From Pelagibacterium sp. (GTDB lineage: Bacteria > Pseudomonadota > Alphaproteobacteria > Rhizobiales > Devosiaceae): a stretch of 53,907 nt of DNA. The translations under genes and the position numbers were made by a program. The DNA is taken from positions 1-53,907 of the forward strand of contig PBNW01000044.1 in NCBI GenBank assembly GCA_002723255.1, read 5' to 3'. A model generated the notes under the pieces. That model was not told where the DNA came from. It ran no database searches and saw only the letters and a list, made by a program, of their open reading frames with translations. Positions 17,061 to 25,212 of the stretch are shown here, piece by piece; position 1 is the first letter of the stretch, and every line of letters starts with the position of its first letter.

Positions 17061-19538
17061 TTGACCCCGCCAATAGATTTTCAGGCGCTTTTCGAAAAGT
17101 CGCCGAATCCCTACGTCCTCCTCGATCGTGATCTGGTTATCGTTTCGGCCAATTCGGCCTATCTCGAGGTCACCGGACGAACTCTTGATTCGATCATTGG
17201 CAAATCGATGTTCGACGCTTTTCCGAGTGAACCCGGGTCCCCCAGCTATCAGCAATTGCGGTCGTCGCTCGAACGTGCATTTGCGGGCGGGGCCGTCGAT
17301 CATTTGCCGCTCATCCAGTATGACATCGACCGGGGCGGCACGGTCGAGCAGCTTTACTGGTCGGCAACGCATGTTCCACTGGCCGGCGCGAACGGCGAAA
17401 CAAGCTATGTGCTGCAGCATACCACCGACGTAACCGAGCTTCATGTGTTGCGCTCGGCGGCCCGGACACTGCCGGCTGGACAGGGCGAGGCCGTGGAGGC
17501 AGCGGTATTCAAGCGTGCAAGGGAAGTCCAGGCGCTCAACGACAAGCTGGGGGCCGAGGTCAAGCGGCTGAACCTGTTGTTTGAACAGGCGCCGGGGTTC
17601 ATGGCTGTATCCTGGGGCCCCGAGCACGTCTTTGCCATGGCCAATGCCGCCTACGAACAGGTTGTCGGCGGGCGTGAGGTGGTTGGCAAGTCGGTTGCCG
17701 AGGTGCTGCCCGAGGTGGTTGACCAGGGGTTCGTCGAAATTCTCGACCGCGTCTATCGCTCAGGCGAGCTGTATCTGGGACGGCAGGTGCCGGTGAGCCT
17801 TGCTGCTGGAGAGAATGGAAGCCTTGTCGAGCGCTACCTCGATTTTGTCTATCAACCCATCCTTGCGGACGATGGATCGACAGCGGGAATTTTCGTTCAG
17901 GGCCATGATGTGACCGATGAGATCGTTGCATCCAAAAAGCTCAAGGAACTCAACGAGAGCCTCGAGGCGCGCGTGGCCGACGCCATCGAAGAGCGCCGCC
18001 AGGTGGAACTGGCTCTTCAGCAGGCCCAGAAGATGGAGTCGCTGGGCAAGCTCACCGGCGGCGTCGCCCACGATTTCAACAATCTGCTGCAGGTGATTTC
18101 AGGCAATATCCAGCTGCTCCATGGCGATGTCGAGGGCAATGAGCGTGCGCGGCAGAGGCTGGAAAACGCCATGGCCGGTGTCGAGCGCGGAGCCAAACTT
18201 GCCGGACAATTGCTGGCCTTCGGCCGGCGGCAGCCGCTCGAACCCAAGGCCCTCAATGTCGGTCGGCTGGTCAATGGCATGGGAGATATGCTGCGCCGCG
18301 TTCTCGGTGAAGAGATCGAGGTCGAAACCATGGCTTCGGGCGGGCTGTGGAACACGATGGTGGACCCCAACCAGATCGAGAACGCCTTGCTCAACCTGGC
18401 GATCAATGCCCGCGACGCGATGGAGGGGGTCGGCAAGCTGACCATCGAGGTCGGCAACGCGTTTCTCGATGACGCCTATGCGATGGAGCACGAGGAGGTG
18501 GCGGCGGGTCAGTATGTGGTGATCGCCGTAACCGATACGGGGACGGGAATTCCTTCCGAGGTTCTCGCAAAGGTGTTCGAGCCGTTCTTTACCACCAAGT
18601 CAGACGGGCATGGGTCCGGACTCGGATTGTCCATGGTTTATGGGTTCATCAAGCAATCGGGCGGGCACATCAAGATCTACAGCGAGCCCGGTGAGGGAAC
18701 CACCGTCAAGCTTTATCTGCCGCGGACCCATCAGCTCGAAGATGCCATGCGGCCCGCCGATCTGGGGCCGATTACGGGAGGCAGCGAGACCATACTGGTT
18801 GTCGAGGACGACGAGGCTGTTCGCGCCACGGTCGTCGAAATGCTCTCGGACCTGGGATACCGCGTTCTCAAGGCGTCGGATGCGCAAAGCGCCCTGGCAA
18901 TCGTCGAAAGCGGCGCTGCCATCGACATGCTGTTCACCGACGTGGTCATGCCCGGACCGCTCAAGAGCCCGGAACTGGCCCGCAAGGCGCAACGGACCAT
19001 TCCGGACCTCGCGGTGCTTTTCACGTCCGGCTATACCGAAAACGCCATCGTTCATGGCGGACGGCTCGATACCGGCGTGGAATTGCTGTCAAAACCCTAC
19101 ACACGGAACGCTCTGGCGCGCCGCGTGCGGCAGGTGCTGGCCGAAAGGGGCCGCGTTGTTCGTTCGGCGGCCGAAAAGGGCGGAGCCGTGATGGAAACGG
19201 TGCTGCTGGTGGAAGACGACCCCCTCATCCGTATGGCTACAGCCGACATGATTCGGGAATTGGGCATGAGTGTGCTCGAATGCTCCAGCGCGGAAACGGC
19301 GCTGGAATTGCTGGCGAGCGAGAAGGTGGACGTGCTGGTCGCCGATATCGGGCTTGGCGGCATGTCGGGGCAGGATCTGGCGTGGTCGGTCCATCGCGAT
19401 TATCCGGACATCCAGATCGTTCTGGCGACGGGACACAGCGTGAGCGCTGGCGATGTCGTTCCGGGGGCGAAAGTGCTCTCCAAGCCGTTCGATGATCGCA
19501 GCATTGCCCAAGCGCTGGGGCGGGCCTCCAGGGGCTGA
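17061..19538 (+). CDS. Hybrid sensor histidine kinase: PAS-PAS-HisKA-HATPase-REC-REC
   Basis: A soluble 825-aa kinase. Two PAS-type sensor domains (about 5-130 and 170-290) lead into a coiled coil, then HisKA with phospho-acceptor His337 (GGVAHDFNNLL), HATPase with DTGTGIP, FEPFFTTK and GSGLGLSM, and two receiver domains with acceptors Asp627 (DVVMP) and Asp762. In REC1 the conserved Lys is in LLSKPY; in REC2 it is in VLSKPF. There is no transmembrane segment, so it senses a cytoplasmic signal. Start TTG with AGGA upstream. No separate response regulator adjoins it. It interrupts the amidase-mrcA pair, suggesting a link to envelope control or simply an insertion. Confidence 0.93.
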   Translation: MTPPIDFQALFEKSPNPYVLLDRDLVIVSANSAYLEVTGRTLDSIIGKSMFDAFPSEPGSPSYQQLRSSLERAFAGGAVDHLPLIQYDIDRGGTVEQLYWSATHVPLAGANGETSYVLQHTTDVTELHVLRSAARTLPAGQGEAVEAAVFKRAREVQALNDKLGAEVKRLNLLFEQAPGFMAVSWGPEHVFAMANAAYEQVVGGREVVGKSVAEVLPEVVDQGFVEILDRVYRSGELYLGRQVPVSLAAGENGSLVERYLDFVYQPILADDGSTAGIFVQGHDVTDEIVASKKLKELNESLEARVADAIEERRQVELALQQAQKMESLGKLTGGVAHDFNNLLQVISGNIQLLHGDVEGNERARQRLENAMAGVERGAKLAGQLLAFGRRQPLEPKALNVGRLVNGMGDMLRRVLGEEIEVETMASGGLWNTMVDPNQIENALLNLAINARDAMEGVGKLTIEVGNAFLDDAYAMEHEEVAAGQYVVIAVTDTGTGIPSEVLAKVFEPFFTTKSDGHGSGLGLSMVYGFIKQSGGHIKIYSEPGEGTTVKLYLPRTHQLEDAMRPADLGPITGGSETILVVEDDEAVRATVVEMLSDLGYRVLKASDAQSALAIVESGAAIDMLFTDVVMPGPLKSPELARKAQRTIPDLAVLFTSGYTENAIVHGGRLDTGVELLSKPYTRNALARRVRQVLAERGRVVRSAAEKGGAVMETVLLVEDDPLIRMATADMIRELGMSVLECSSAETALELLASEKVDVLVADIGLGGMSGQDLAWSVHRDYPDIQIVLATGHSVSAGDVVPGAKVLSKPFDDRSIAQALGRASRG

Positions 19539-19664
19539 TGGGTCGCACACACCGTTTTGATTTATCTTAAAGGGGTTTGCGCGCACAATCGCCCGCGATT
19601 CTGATACGCTTGGGAATCGCGGGGATGGCGTGAAGGTTTGGGCGCTGGCCCGTGTGAGAACTCA

Positions 19665-22082
19665 ATGTTTCGACTTTTAAGCTGGCTGTTTGGCCTTGGC
19701 GTTTTTTCCGGCCTGATCGTTCTGGGAGGCGTGGCCTGGTATGTGGCCGTGCTCAACGAGGATCTGCCCGATTATACCGTGCTGATGGATTATCAGCCGC
19801 CGGTGACGACGCGGGTGCATGCCGCCGATGGCGTGTTGCTGGCGGAATTTGCGCGCGAACGTCGGCTGTTCCAGCCGGTCGAGACCATTCCCCCGATGGT
19901 GATCGAGGCGTTTCTTTCGGCCGAGGACAAGGATTTCTACTCCCATTTCGGCATCGACGTGGCCGGCGTGTTTCGCGCGGCGCGCGACAATGTCGTGCAG
20001 ATGGTGGACGGCAGTTCGGGCAATCTGGTCGGCGCATCGACGATAACCCAGCAGGTGGCCAAGAATTTCCTTTTGACGTCGGACCAGACTTGGGACCGCA
20101 AGATCAAGGAAGCGCTGCTGGCGCTGCGGATCGAAAACACCTTCACCAAGGACGAAATCCTCGAGCTGTATCTCAACGAAATTTTCCTGGGCCTCAATTC
20201 CTATGGTGTTGCGGCGGCCGCGCTCAATTATTTCGACAAGGCGCTCTATGAACTGACCTATGCCGAGGCGGCCTATCTTGCGGCGCTGCCCAAGGGGCCT
20301 TCGAACTATCACCCGTTCCGGCGACCCGAGGCGGCGATCGAGCGGCGGAATTGGGTGCTCGATCGGATGGCCGAGAACGGGTACATCACGCTCGAGGAGG
20401 CGAGCACCTACAAGAGTGAAAATCTCAACGTCATTCCGCGGGCAGGCGGTTCGCAGCTGTATTCAGCCGAATATTTCACCGAGGAAGTGCGGCGGCAACT
20501 CGCGGGGCTTTATGGCGAGGATACGCTTTATGGCGGCGGCATGTCGGTGCGCACGTCGCTCGATCCGCAGATGCAGCTTCATGCCCGCAAGGCGCTGATG
20601 GATGGGCTGATCGACTTCGACCAGGGACGGGGCTTTCACGGCGTTGAGGACACCATCGAGATCGGCGAGGATTGGGGCGGCGCGCTGGCGGGCATTTCTC
20701 CGCTCGGGGACGTGCCCGAGTGGACGCTGGCCGTGGTTCTGGAGACGGAGGCAAACTCGGCCCGGATCGGTCTGCGGCCGATGATCGATGTGGACGGGCG
20801 GGTCAGTTCGGAGCGTATAACAGGCACACTGCCGGGCTCGGCCGTTACCTGGGTGAGCGAACCACTGGGCGAGCTCTTGAGCGTCGGTGATGTGGTTTAC
20901 GTCGACCCGGTGGCGGGCGAAGAGGGGGTTTATACCTTGCGTCAGGTGCCCGAGATCGAGGGCGCCATCGTTGCGATGGATCCCAGGACGGGGCGCGTTC
21001 TGGCGCTGGTGGGCGGGTTTTCGTTTGCCGAGAGCGAGTTCAATCGCGCCACGCAGGCGATGCGCCAGCCGGGGTCGTCGTTCAAGCCGATCGTTTATGC
21101 CGCGGCGCTGGACAATGGCTATACGCCGGCCAGCGTGATCCTCGATGCACCGCTCGAAGTGGTCAATGCCGATGGCTCGGTCTGGCAGCCGGAGAACTAT
21201 GCAAGACAGTTCTATGGGCCGCAGACGTTGCGGCGTGGCATCGAGCTTTCGCGCAATGTGATGACGGTGCGGCTGGCGCGCGATCTGGGCATGCCGATGA
21301 TCGAGGAATATTCGCGCCTGTTCGGGGTTTACGAGGATATGCCGCATGTTCTTGCCATGGCGCTGGGTGCTGGCGAAACCACGGTCATGCGGCTGACGGC
21401 AGCCTATGCGACGATTGCCAATGGCGGGCGCCGGATCACGCCCACGCTGATCGACCGCATCCAGGATCGGTATGGCGATACGATCTATCGTCACGACGAA
21501 CGGATCTGCGAGACCTGCCAGCAGGCAGATTGGCACGGGCAGGCCGCGCCAATGATTATCGACAGCCGCGCGCAGGTGCTTGACCCGATGACGGCCTATC
21601 AGATCACATCGATGATGGAAGGCGTGGTTCAGCGCGGCACGGGAACGGCGGTTCGTGCGGTCGACCGGCCTGTTGCCGGCAAGACCGGGACCACAAACGA
21701 TTACAAGGACGCCTGGTTCGTGGGGTTCACGCCCGAATTGGCGGTCGGGGTCTATGTCGGTTACGACACGCCGCGCAGCATGGGATCGAGTTCGACGGGC
21801 GGCGAGCTGGCAGCGCCGATCTTTGCCGATTTCGTTTCGACGGCGCTCGATGGCGTCCCGCCGACGCGGTTTCAGGTGCCGGAGGGTATGCACAGGGACT
21901 GGATCGATCCTGCAACCGGGGTCGGCATCGTCGCGGGCGGTTCAGGCGTGCAGGAAGCGTTCAAGCCAGGGACGGGGCCGAATTTGATGACCTCGGTCAT
22001 CGGGGTGAATTCCCAGGCTTTCGACAACGTGCAGACCGGCGCGAACCAGCAGCCGGCGTTTGGAGCGGGTTCTCTGTTTTAA
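19665..22082 (+). CDS. mrcA: Penicillin-binding protein 1A (bifunctional class A PBP)
   Basis: Polymerises and cross-links peptidoglycan at the inner membrane. One N-terminal transmembrane helix (about 5-28) precedes the glycosyltransferase domain (catalytic Glu in FLSAEDKDFYSHFG; GASTITQQVAKN), an OB-like insertion, and the transpeptidase domain with SxxK at Ser471-Lys474 (QPGSSFKP), SRN, and KTG at 673-675. It is 805 aa from the ATG before FRLLSWLF; the TTG 27 bp upstream is less likely. Gene order amidase - (kinase) - mrcA - prfB agrees with the conserved alphaproteobacterial block. Confidence 0.95.
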   Translation: MFRLLSWLFGLGVFSGLIVLGGVAWYVAVLNEDLPDYTVLMDYQPPVTTRVHAADGVLLAEFARERRLFQPVETIPPMVIEAFLSAEDKDFYSHFGIDVAGVFRAARDNVVQMVDGSSGNLVGASTITQQVAKNFLLTSDQTWDRKIKEALLALRIENTFTKDEILELYLNEIFLGLNSYGVAAAALNYFDKALYELTYAEAAYLAALPKGPSNYHPFRRPEAAIERRNWVLDRMAENGYITLEEASTYKSENLNVIPRAGGSQLYSAEYFTEEVRRQLAGLYGEDTLYGGGMSVRTSLDPQMQLHARKALMDGLIDFDQGRGFHGVEDTIEIGEDWGGALAGISPLGDVPEWTLAVVLETEANSARIGLRPMIDVDGRVSSERITGTLPGSAVTWVSEPLGELLSVGDVVYVDPVAGEEGVYTLRQVPEIEGAIVAMDPRTGRVLALVGGFSFAESEFNRATQAMRQPGSSFKPIVYAAALDNGYTPASVILDAPLEVVNADGSVWQPENYARQFYGPQTLRRGIELSRNVMTVRLARDLGMPMIEEYSRLFGVYEDMPHVLAMALGAGETTVMRLTAAYATIANGGRRITPTLIDRIQDRYGDTIYRHDERICETCQQADWHGQAAPMIIDSRAQVLDPMTAYQITSMMEGVVQRGTGTAVRAVDRPVAGKTGTTNDYKDAWFVGFTPELAVGVYVGYDTPRSMGSSSTGGELAAPIFADFVSTALDGVPPTRFQVPEGMHRDWIDPATGVGIVAGGSGVQEAFKPGTGPNLMTSVIGVNSQAFDNVQTGANQQPAFGAGSLF

Positions 22083-22155
22083 AGAGATGGCGAGCGGTTG
22101 ATTGTCGCTTTCAATGCCGCTAAGTCAGCCAGCGAATAGAACTACGGACGGAATT

Positions 22156-23278
22156 ATGCGCGCAGACGTTCTCAAGACTGTTGACGAAATCAAGCAGGCC
22201 CTAAGCCTGCTGAGGAGGCATCTTTGACTGGGATACAGCCGAAAGACGCCTCGACGCACTGAACGCCCGCTCGGAATCGGGCGATCTGTGGAACGATCCG
22301 GAAGAAGCGCGCAAGGTGATGAGCGAACGTCAGTCGCTCGAAAGCGCCATCGACACGGTCAAGACGCTCGAGGCCGGGATCAGCGATAATATCGAGTTGA
22401 TCGAACTCGGTGAGGCCGAGGGCGACGAGGAGATCGTTTCCGAAGCCGAAAAGGCATTGGTCGAGCTGAAGGGCACCGCTGCCCGCATGCGGGTGGAAAC
22501 CCTGCTGTCCGGCGAAGCGGACGCGAATGACTGCTATCTCGAAGTCCATTCCGGGGCCGGAGGCACCGAGAGCCAGGACTGGGCGCAAATGTTGTTCCGC
22601 ATGTATACGCGCTGGGCGGAACGGCGTGGGTTCAAGGTCGAGACCATCGAATACAGCGCCGGTGAAGAAGCGGGGATCAAGGGCGCGACGATCCTGATCA
22701 AGGGCCACAACGCCTATGGCTGGCTCAAGACCGAGAGCGGCGTGCACCGGTTGGTGCGCATTTCCCCCTATGACAGCCAGGCGCGACGGCATACGAGCTT
22801 TTCGAGCGTCTGGGTCTATCCGGTGATCGATGACTCGATCGATATCGACGTCAATGAATCCGATGTGCGGATCGATACCTACAGGGCATCGGGCGCGGGT
22901 GGCCAGCACGTTAACACCACCGATTCGGCGGTGCGTATCACCCATATCGCCACCGGAATCGTGGTGCAGTGCCAGAACGAACGCAGCCAGCACAAGAACA
23001 AGGCGCAGGCCTGGGACATGCTGCGGGCGCGGCTTTACGAACTCGAACTGCAAAAGCGTGAGGAAGCGGCCAGTGCCGAAGCGGCTTCAAAGACCGAGAT
23101 CGGCTGGGGGCACCAGATTCGCTCCTATGTGCTCCAGCCCTATCAGCTGGTGAAGGATCTGCGCACGCAGGTGGAAAGCACGGCGCCGGCCGATGTGCTG
23201 GATGGAGCGCTCGACCCGTTCATGGAAGCATCGCTGGCCCAGCGCGTCGGTGCGGACAAGGACGAGGAAGAGGCCTGA
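22156..23278 (+). CDS. prfB: Peptide chain release factor 2, expressed by programmed +1 frameshift
   Basis: Recognises UGA and UAA and triggers peptide release. Translation starts at ATG 22156; codons 1-23 are in one frame and end at an in-frame TGA (22225-22227). The ribosome must skip base 22225 and continue at GAC 22226 to read the rest, giving about 373 aa. The catalytic loop is [18 protein letters not shown], and the stop-codon reading motif is SPY in RISPYDSQ, where SPF is the textbook form. Gene callers without frameshift support will report only a 320-aa fragment from 22316. It converges with the M23 peptidase gene, with 7 bp between the stops. Confidence 0.96.
22213..22228 (+). promoter_or_regulatory. 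prfB programmed +1 frameshift site
   Basis: An internal Shine-Dalgarno AGGAGG (22213-22218) stands 3 nt before the slippery CTT TGA C (22222-22228). This is the classic autoregulatory element: RF2 shortage stalls the ribosome at UGA and favours slipping from CUU to UUU, restoring RF2 synthesis. Every element of the canonical site is present. Confidence 0.95.
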
Positions 23279-23285
23279 CGCCGGG

Positions 23286-24419
23286 CTATTGCAGATAGGC
23301 GGCGAGCGTGCGTCCGGCGGCAATAAAGCGCGACGGGTCTATGGCGCTGCCGGCCTTGCGGACTTCAAAATGCACATGCGGGCCGGTCGAACGGCCGGTG
23401 GAGCCGGCGAGGCCAAGCTGTTGGCCACCGGCAATCGTCTGGCCGACGATGACGCCGATCTGGCTCATATGGGCATAGCGGGTGGTCAGCCCGTTGCCGT
23501 GGTCGATTTCGACCATCTTGCCATATCCACCATTGTTTGCTGCAAAGCTGACGGTTCCGCCTGCGGCGGCGAGCACGGGTGTTCCGGTCGCGGCGCGGAA
23601 ATCGATCCCCGAATGGAATGCAGCGCGTTTGAGAAAAGGGTCGGTTCGATTGCCGAACGTCGAGGTTATGGTGGCCGTGCCGTCGAGCGGGGGCTGGATC
23701 GGCGCGTTCAGAAGGGCGCGGCGGGCCGATTGGTAGCGTGCCAGCGCGTCTGCCACGGCATTGGCCTCATCGATTATCGAACCCGGCTCGCCATCGGCCG
23801 GAATGAAAGGGCCACCGACGCCGTCGGCCGTCAGTTCGGGTTCAATGCCGATGCCGCGCAACCCGGAAACGATTTCGTTGGTCGAGAGCGTTGCGGCATC
23901 GGAGAGTGAAACCAGCGCCATGCGGGTCTCTTCCTGCATGGAGACGAGGGTTTCTGCCAGCAGAGCCGTGTCGCCGGCAAAAGCCTGAGGCTGGGCGGCA
24001 ACCGATCCGGTCGTCATGGTGTTGGTGGCCGTATCCTGCCTGCCAACACCCATTTCGCGGGCCATTTCCGTAAGCGCGCGGACATATTCATGTTGTTCGG
24101 AGAGCACTTCCTGCTGTTGCACCAGTTCGTGCATCTGCAGGTTCATATCGCCCATCTGGGCGTATTGGCGGGAATGGAGCCGGTCCACTTCGAGCCGCAA
24201 TTCGGTGATGCGCTGTTCGTAGGCGGTAAAGAGGGTGGTGTTGTCCTCGCGCAGGAGGCCATTGATTTCAGGGGCGAAATAGAGGGCGAGGCCCGTTACG
24301 GCGTTGGTGACAAGAAGCAGCGTGACGACTCCGACCAGCAGCGGATATGCGCCCGCGCTACGCCTGCCGGGCCTGGCTTTCTGCCTGCCAAGCTCTATCG
24401 ACTGATCCCCCGATGGCAC
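23286..24419 (-). CDS. M23-family murein endopeptidase with coiled coil, membrane-anchored
   Basis: A 377-aa envelope protein: cytoplasmic Arg-rich start, one transmembrane helix (about 24-48), a periplasmic coiled coil (about 65-115), and a C-terminal LytM/M23 domain. The domain contains FHSGIDFRA with zinc ligands His and Asp, YAHMSQIGV, and TGPHVHFEV with the last HxH pair, so the active site appears intact. It probably cuts peptidoglycan cross-links or, like EnvC/DipM proteins, activates amidases; the nearby amidase gene makes this attractive. Start is GTG with GGGGGA upstream. A CtrA-like box lies about 60 bp upstream. Confidence 0.93.
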   Translation of the reverse strand: MPSGDQSIELGRQKARPGRRSAGAYPLLVGVVTLLLVTNAVTGLALYFAPEINGLLREDNTTLFTAYEQRITELRLEVDRLHSRQYAQMGDMNLQMHELVQQQEVLSEQHEYVRALTEMAREMGVGRQDTATNTMTTGSVAAQPQAFAGDTALLAETLVSMQEETRMALVSLSDAATLSTNEIVSGLRGIGIEPELTADGVGGPFIPADGEPGSIIDEANAVADALARYQSARRALLNAPIQPPLDGTATITSTFGNRTDPFLKRAAFHSGIDFRAATGTPVLAAAGGTVSFAANNGGYGKMVEIDHGNGLTTRYAHMSQIGVIVGQTIAGGQQLGLAGSTGRSTGPHVHFEVRKAGSAIDPSRFIAAGRTLAAYLQ

Positions 24420-24477
24420 AGATGGTCCCCCGATGACGCAATTCTTACATCAAACATCAGCAATTATGCAGGGTCAT

Positions 24478-24494
24478 GGTTAATGCGGGGCTAA
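24478..24494 (-). promoter_or_regulatory. CtrA-like box upstream of the M23 peptidase gene
   Basis: On the minus strand the site reads TTAG-N7-TTAACC, one mismatch from the CtrA consensus TTAA-N7-TTAAC, and continues as TTAACCATG, the familiar CtrA half-site. It lies 59 bp before the GTG and overlaps the bcp stop codon. CtrA is the cell-cycle regulator that controls division and envelope genes in this group. Confidence 0.5.
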
Positions 24495-24970
24495 CCTATG
24501 GCTTTCATCACGCGCTCGACATGCCCCTTGGCCCTGATATTGGGCCAGACCTGCGCGATCTTGCCTTCGGGGTCGATCAGAACGGTCGACCGGATAAGCC
24601 CCAGATAGGTCCGGCCGTAATTTTTCTTTTCGCCCCAGACGCCGTAGGGGCCGATTGCCTTGTGGTCGGGGTCTGACAGCAGGATGGGTGTCAGGGCGTA
24701 TTTCTTGCGGAAGTCCGCGAGTTTTTCGACGCTGTCGGGGGATATGCCGACCAGGACGATATCGCGCTCTGCAAACCATGGGGCGTTGGCGGTGAAGGCA
24801 AGATTCTGATCGTTGCAGGCGGGCGTGTCGGCCTGGGGATAGAAGTAGATCAGGACCGATTTGCCACGCTGGTCGGCAAGCGCAAACGATGTGCCGGCAT
24901 CGGTCTTAAGGGTGAAATCGGGCGCGGGTTTGCCGGTGGACAGGGTGGTCATCGGGCTGGCCTTTTCCAT
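24491..24970 (-). CDS. bcp: Peroxiredoxin, Bcp/PrxQ family (single-Cys form)
   Basis: Thiol peroxidase that reduces hydrogen peroxide and organic hydroperoxides in the cytoplasm. The AhpC/TSA fold is clear: GKPAPDFTLKTDAG, then VLIYFYPQADTPAC with the peroxidatic Cys52. The resolving Cys normally five residues further on is absent (Leu instead) and no other Cys exists in the 159-aa protein, so it must act as a 1-Cys enzyme resolved by an outside thiol. ATG at 24970 has AGGG about 8 nt upstream; a TTG just before it and an ATG at 24952 are alternatives. Confidence 0.93.
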   Translation of the reverse strand: MEKASPMTTLSTGKPAPDFTLKTDAGTSFALADQRGKSVLIYFYPQADTPACNDQNLAFTANAPWFAERDIVLVGISPDSVEKLADFRKKYALTPILLSDPDHKAIGPYGVWGEKKNYGRTYLGLIRSTVLIDPEGKIAQVWPNIRAKGHVERVMKAIG

Positions 24971-25144
24971 CAATTTTCCCTGTCCACAGGGCGCGGCAGG
25001 GTATCTGTGCCATATTCAAGCCGATATGGTCGGCGAGAGACAGCTTTGATAGCCGATTCTGCGGCATTGGCCTTGGCACATATTTCCAGATCATTTCACC
25101 GTTTCCAAAAAAAACGGTGCAACGATCCAAGTCTTTGTTTTGTC

Positions 25145-25193
25145 GCGCTTCCGCACCGGATAAGGGGATTTTACCTTTTCTGGAAACGCTCTA
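25145..25193. repeat. Rhizobial-type palindromic intergenic element, copy A
   Basis: GCGCTTCC (25145-25152) and GGAAACGC (25182-25189) form near-perfect inverted ends, followed by TCTA, around a TTTTAC/CTTTTC interior. This resembles the small dispersed palindromes seen in Rhizobiales intergenic regions and copy B at 44777. It lies just before the AsmA-like gene. Confidence 0.5.
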
Positions 25194-25212
25194 ATGGGAC
25201 CCGCATCCGACA

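Noticed and set aside
22316-23278. prfB as an ordinary 320-residue gene starting at 22316
   Set aside because: The frameshift site and conserved N-terminal helices upstream show that the gene begins at 22156.
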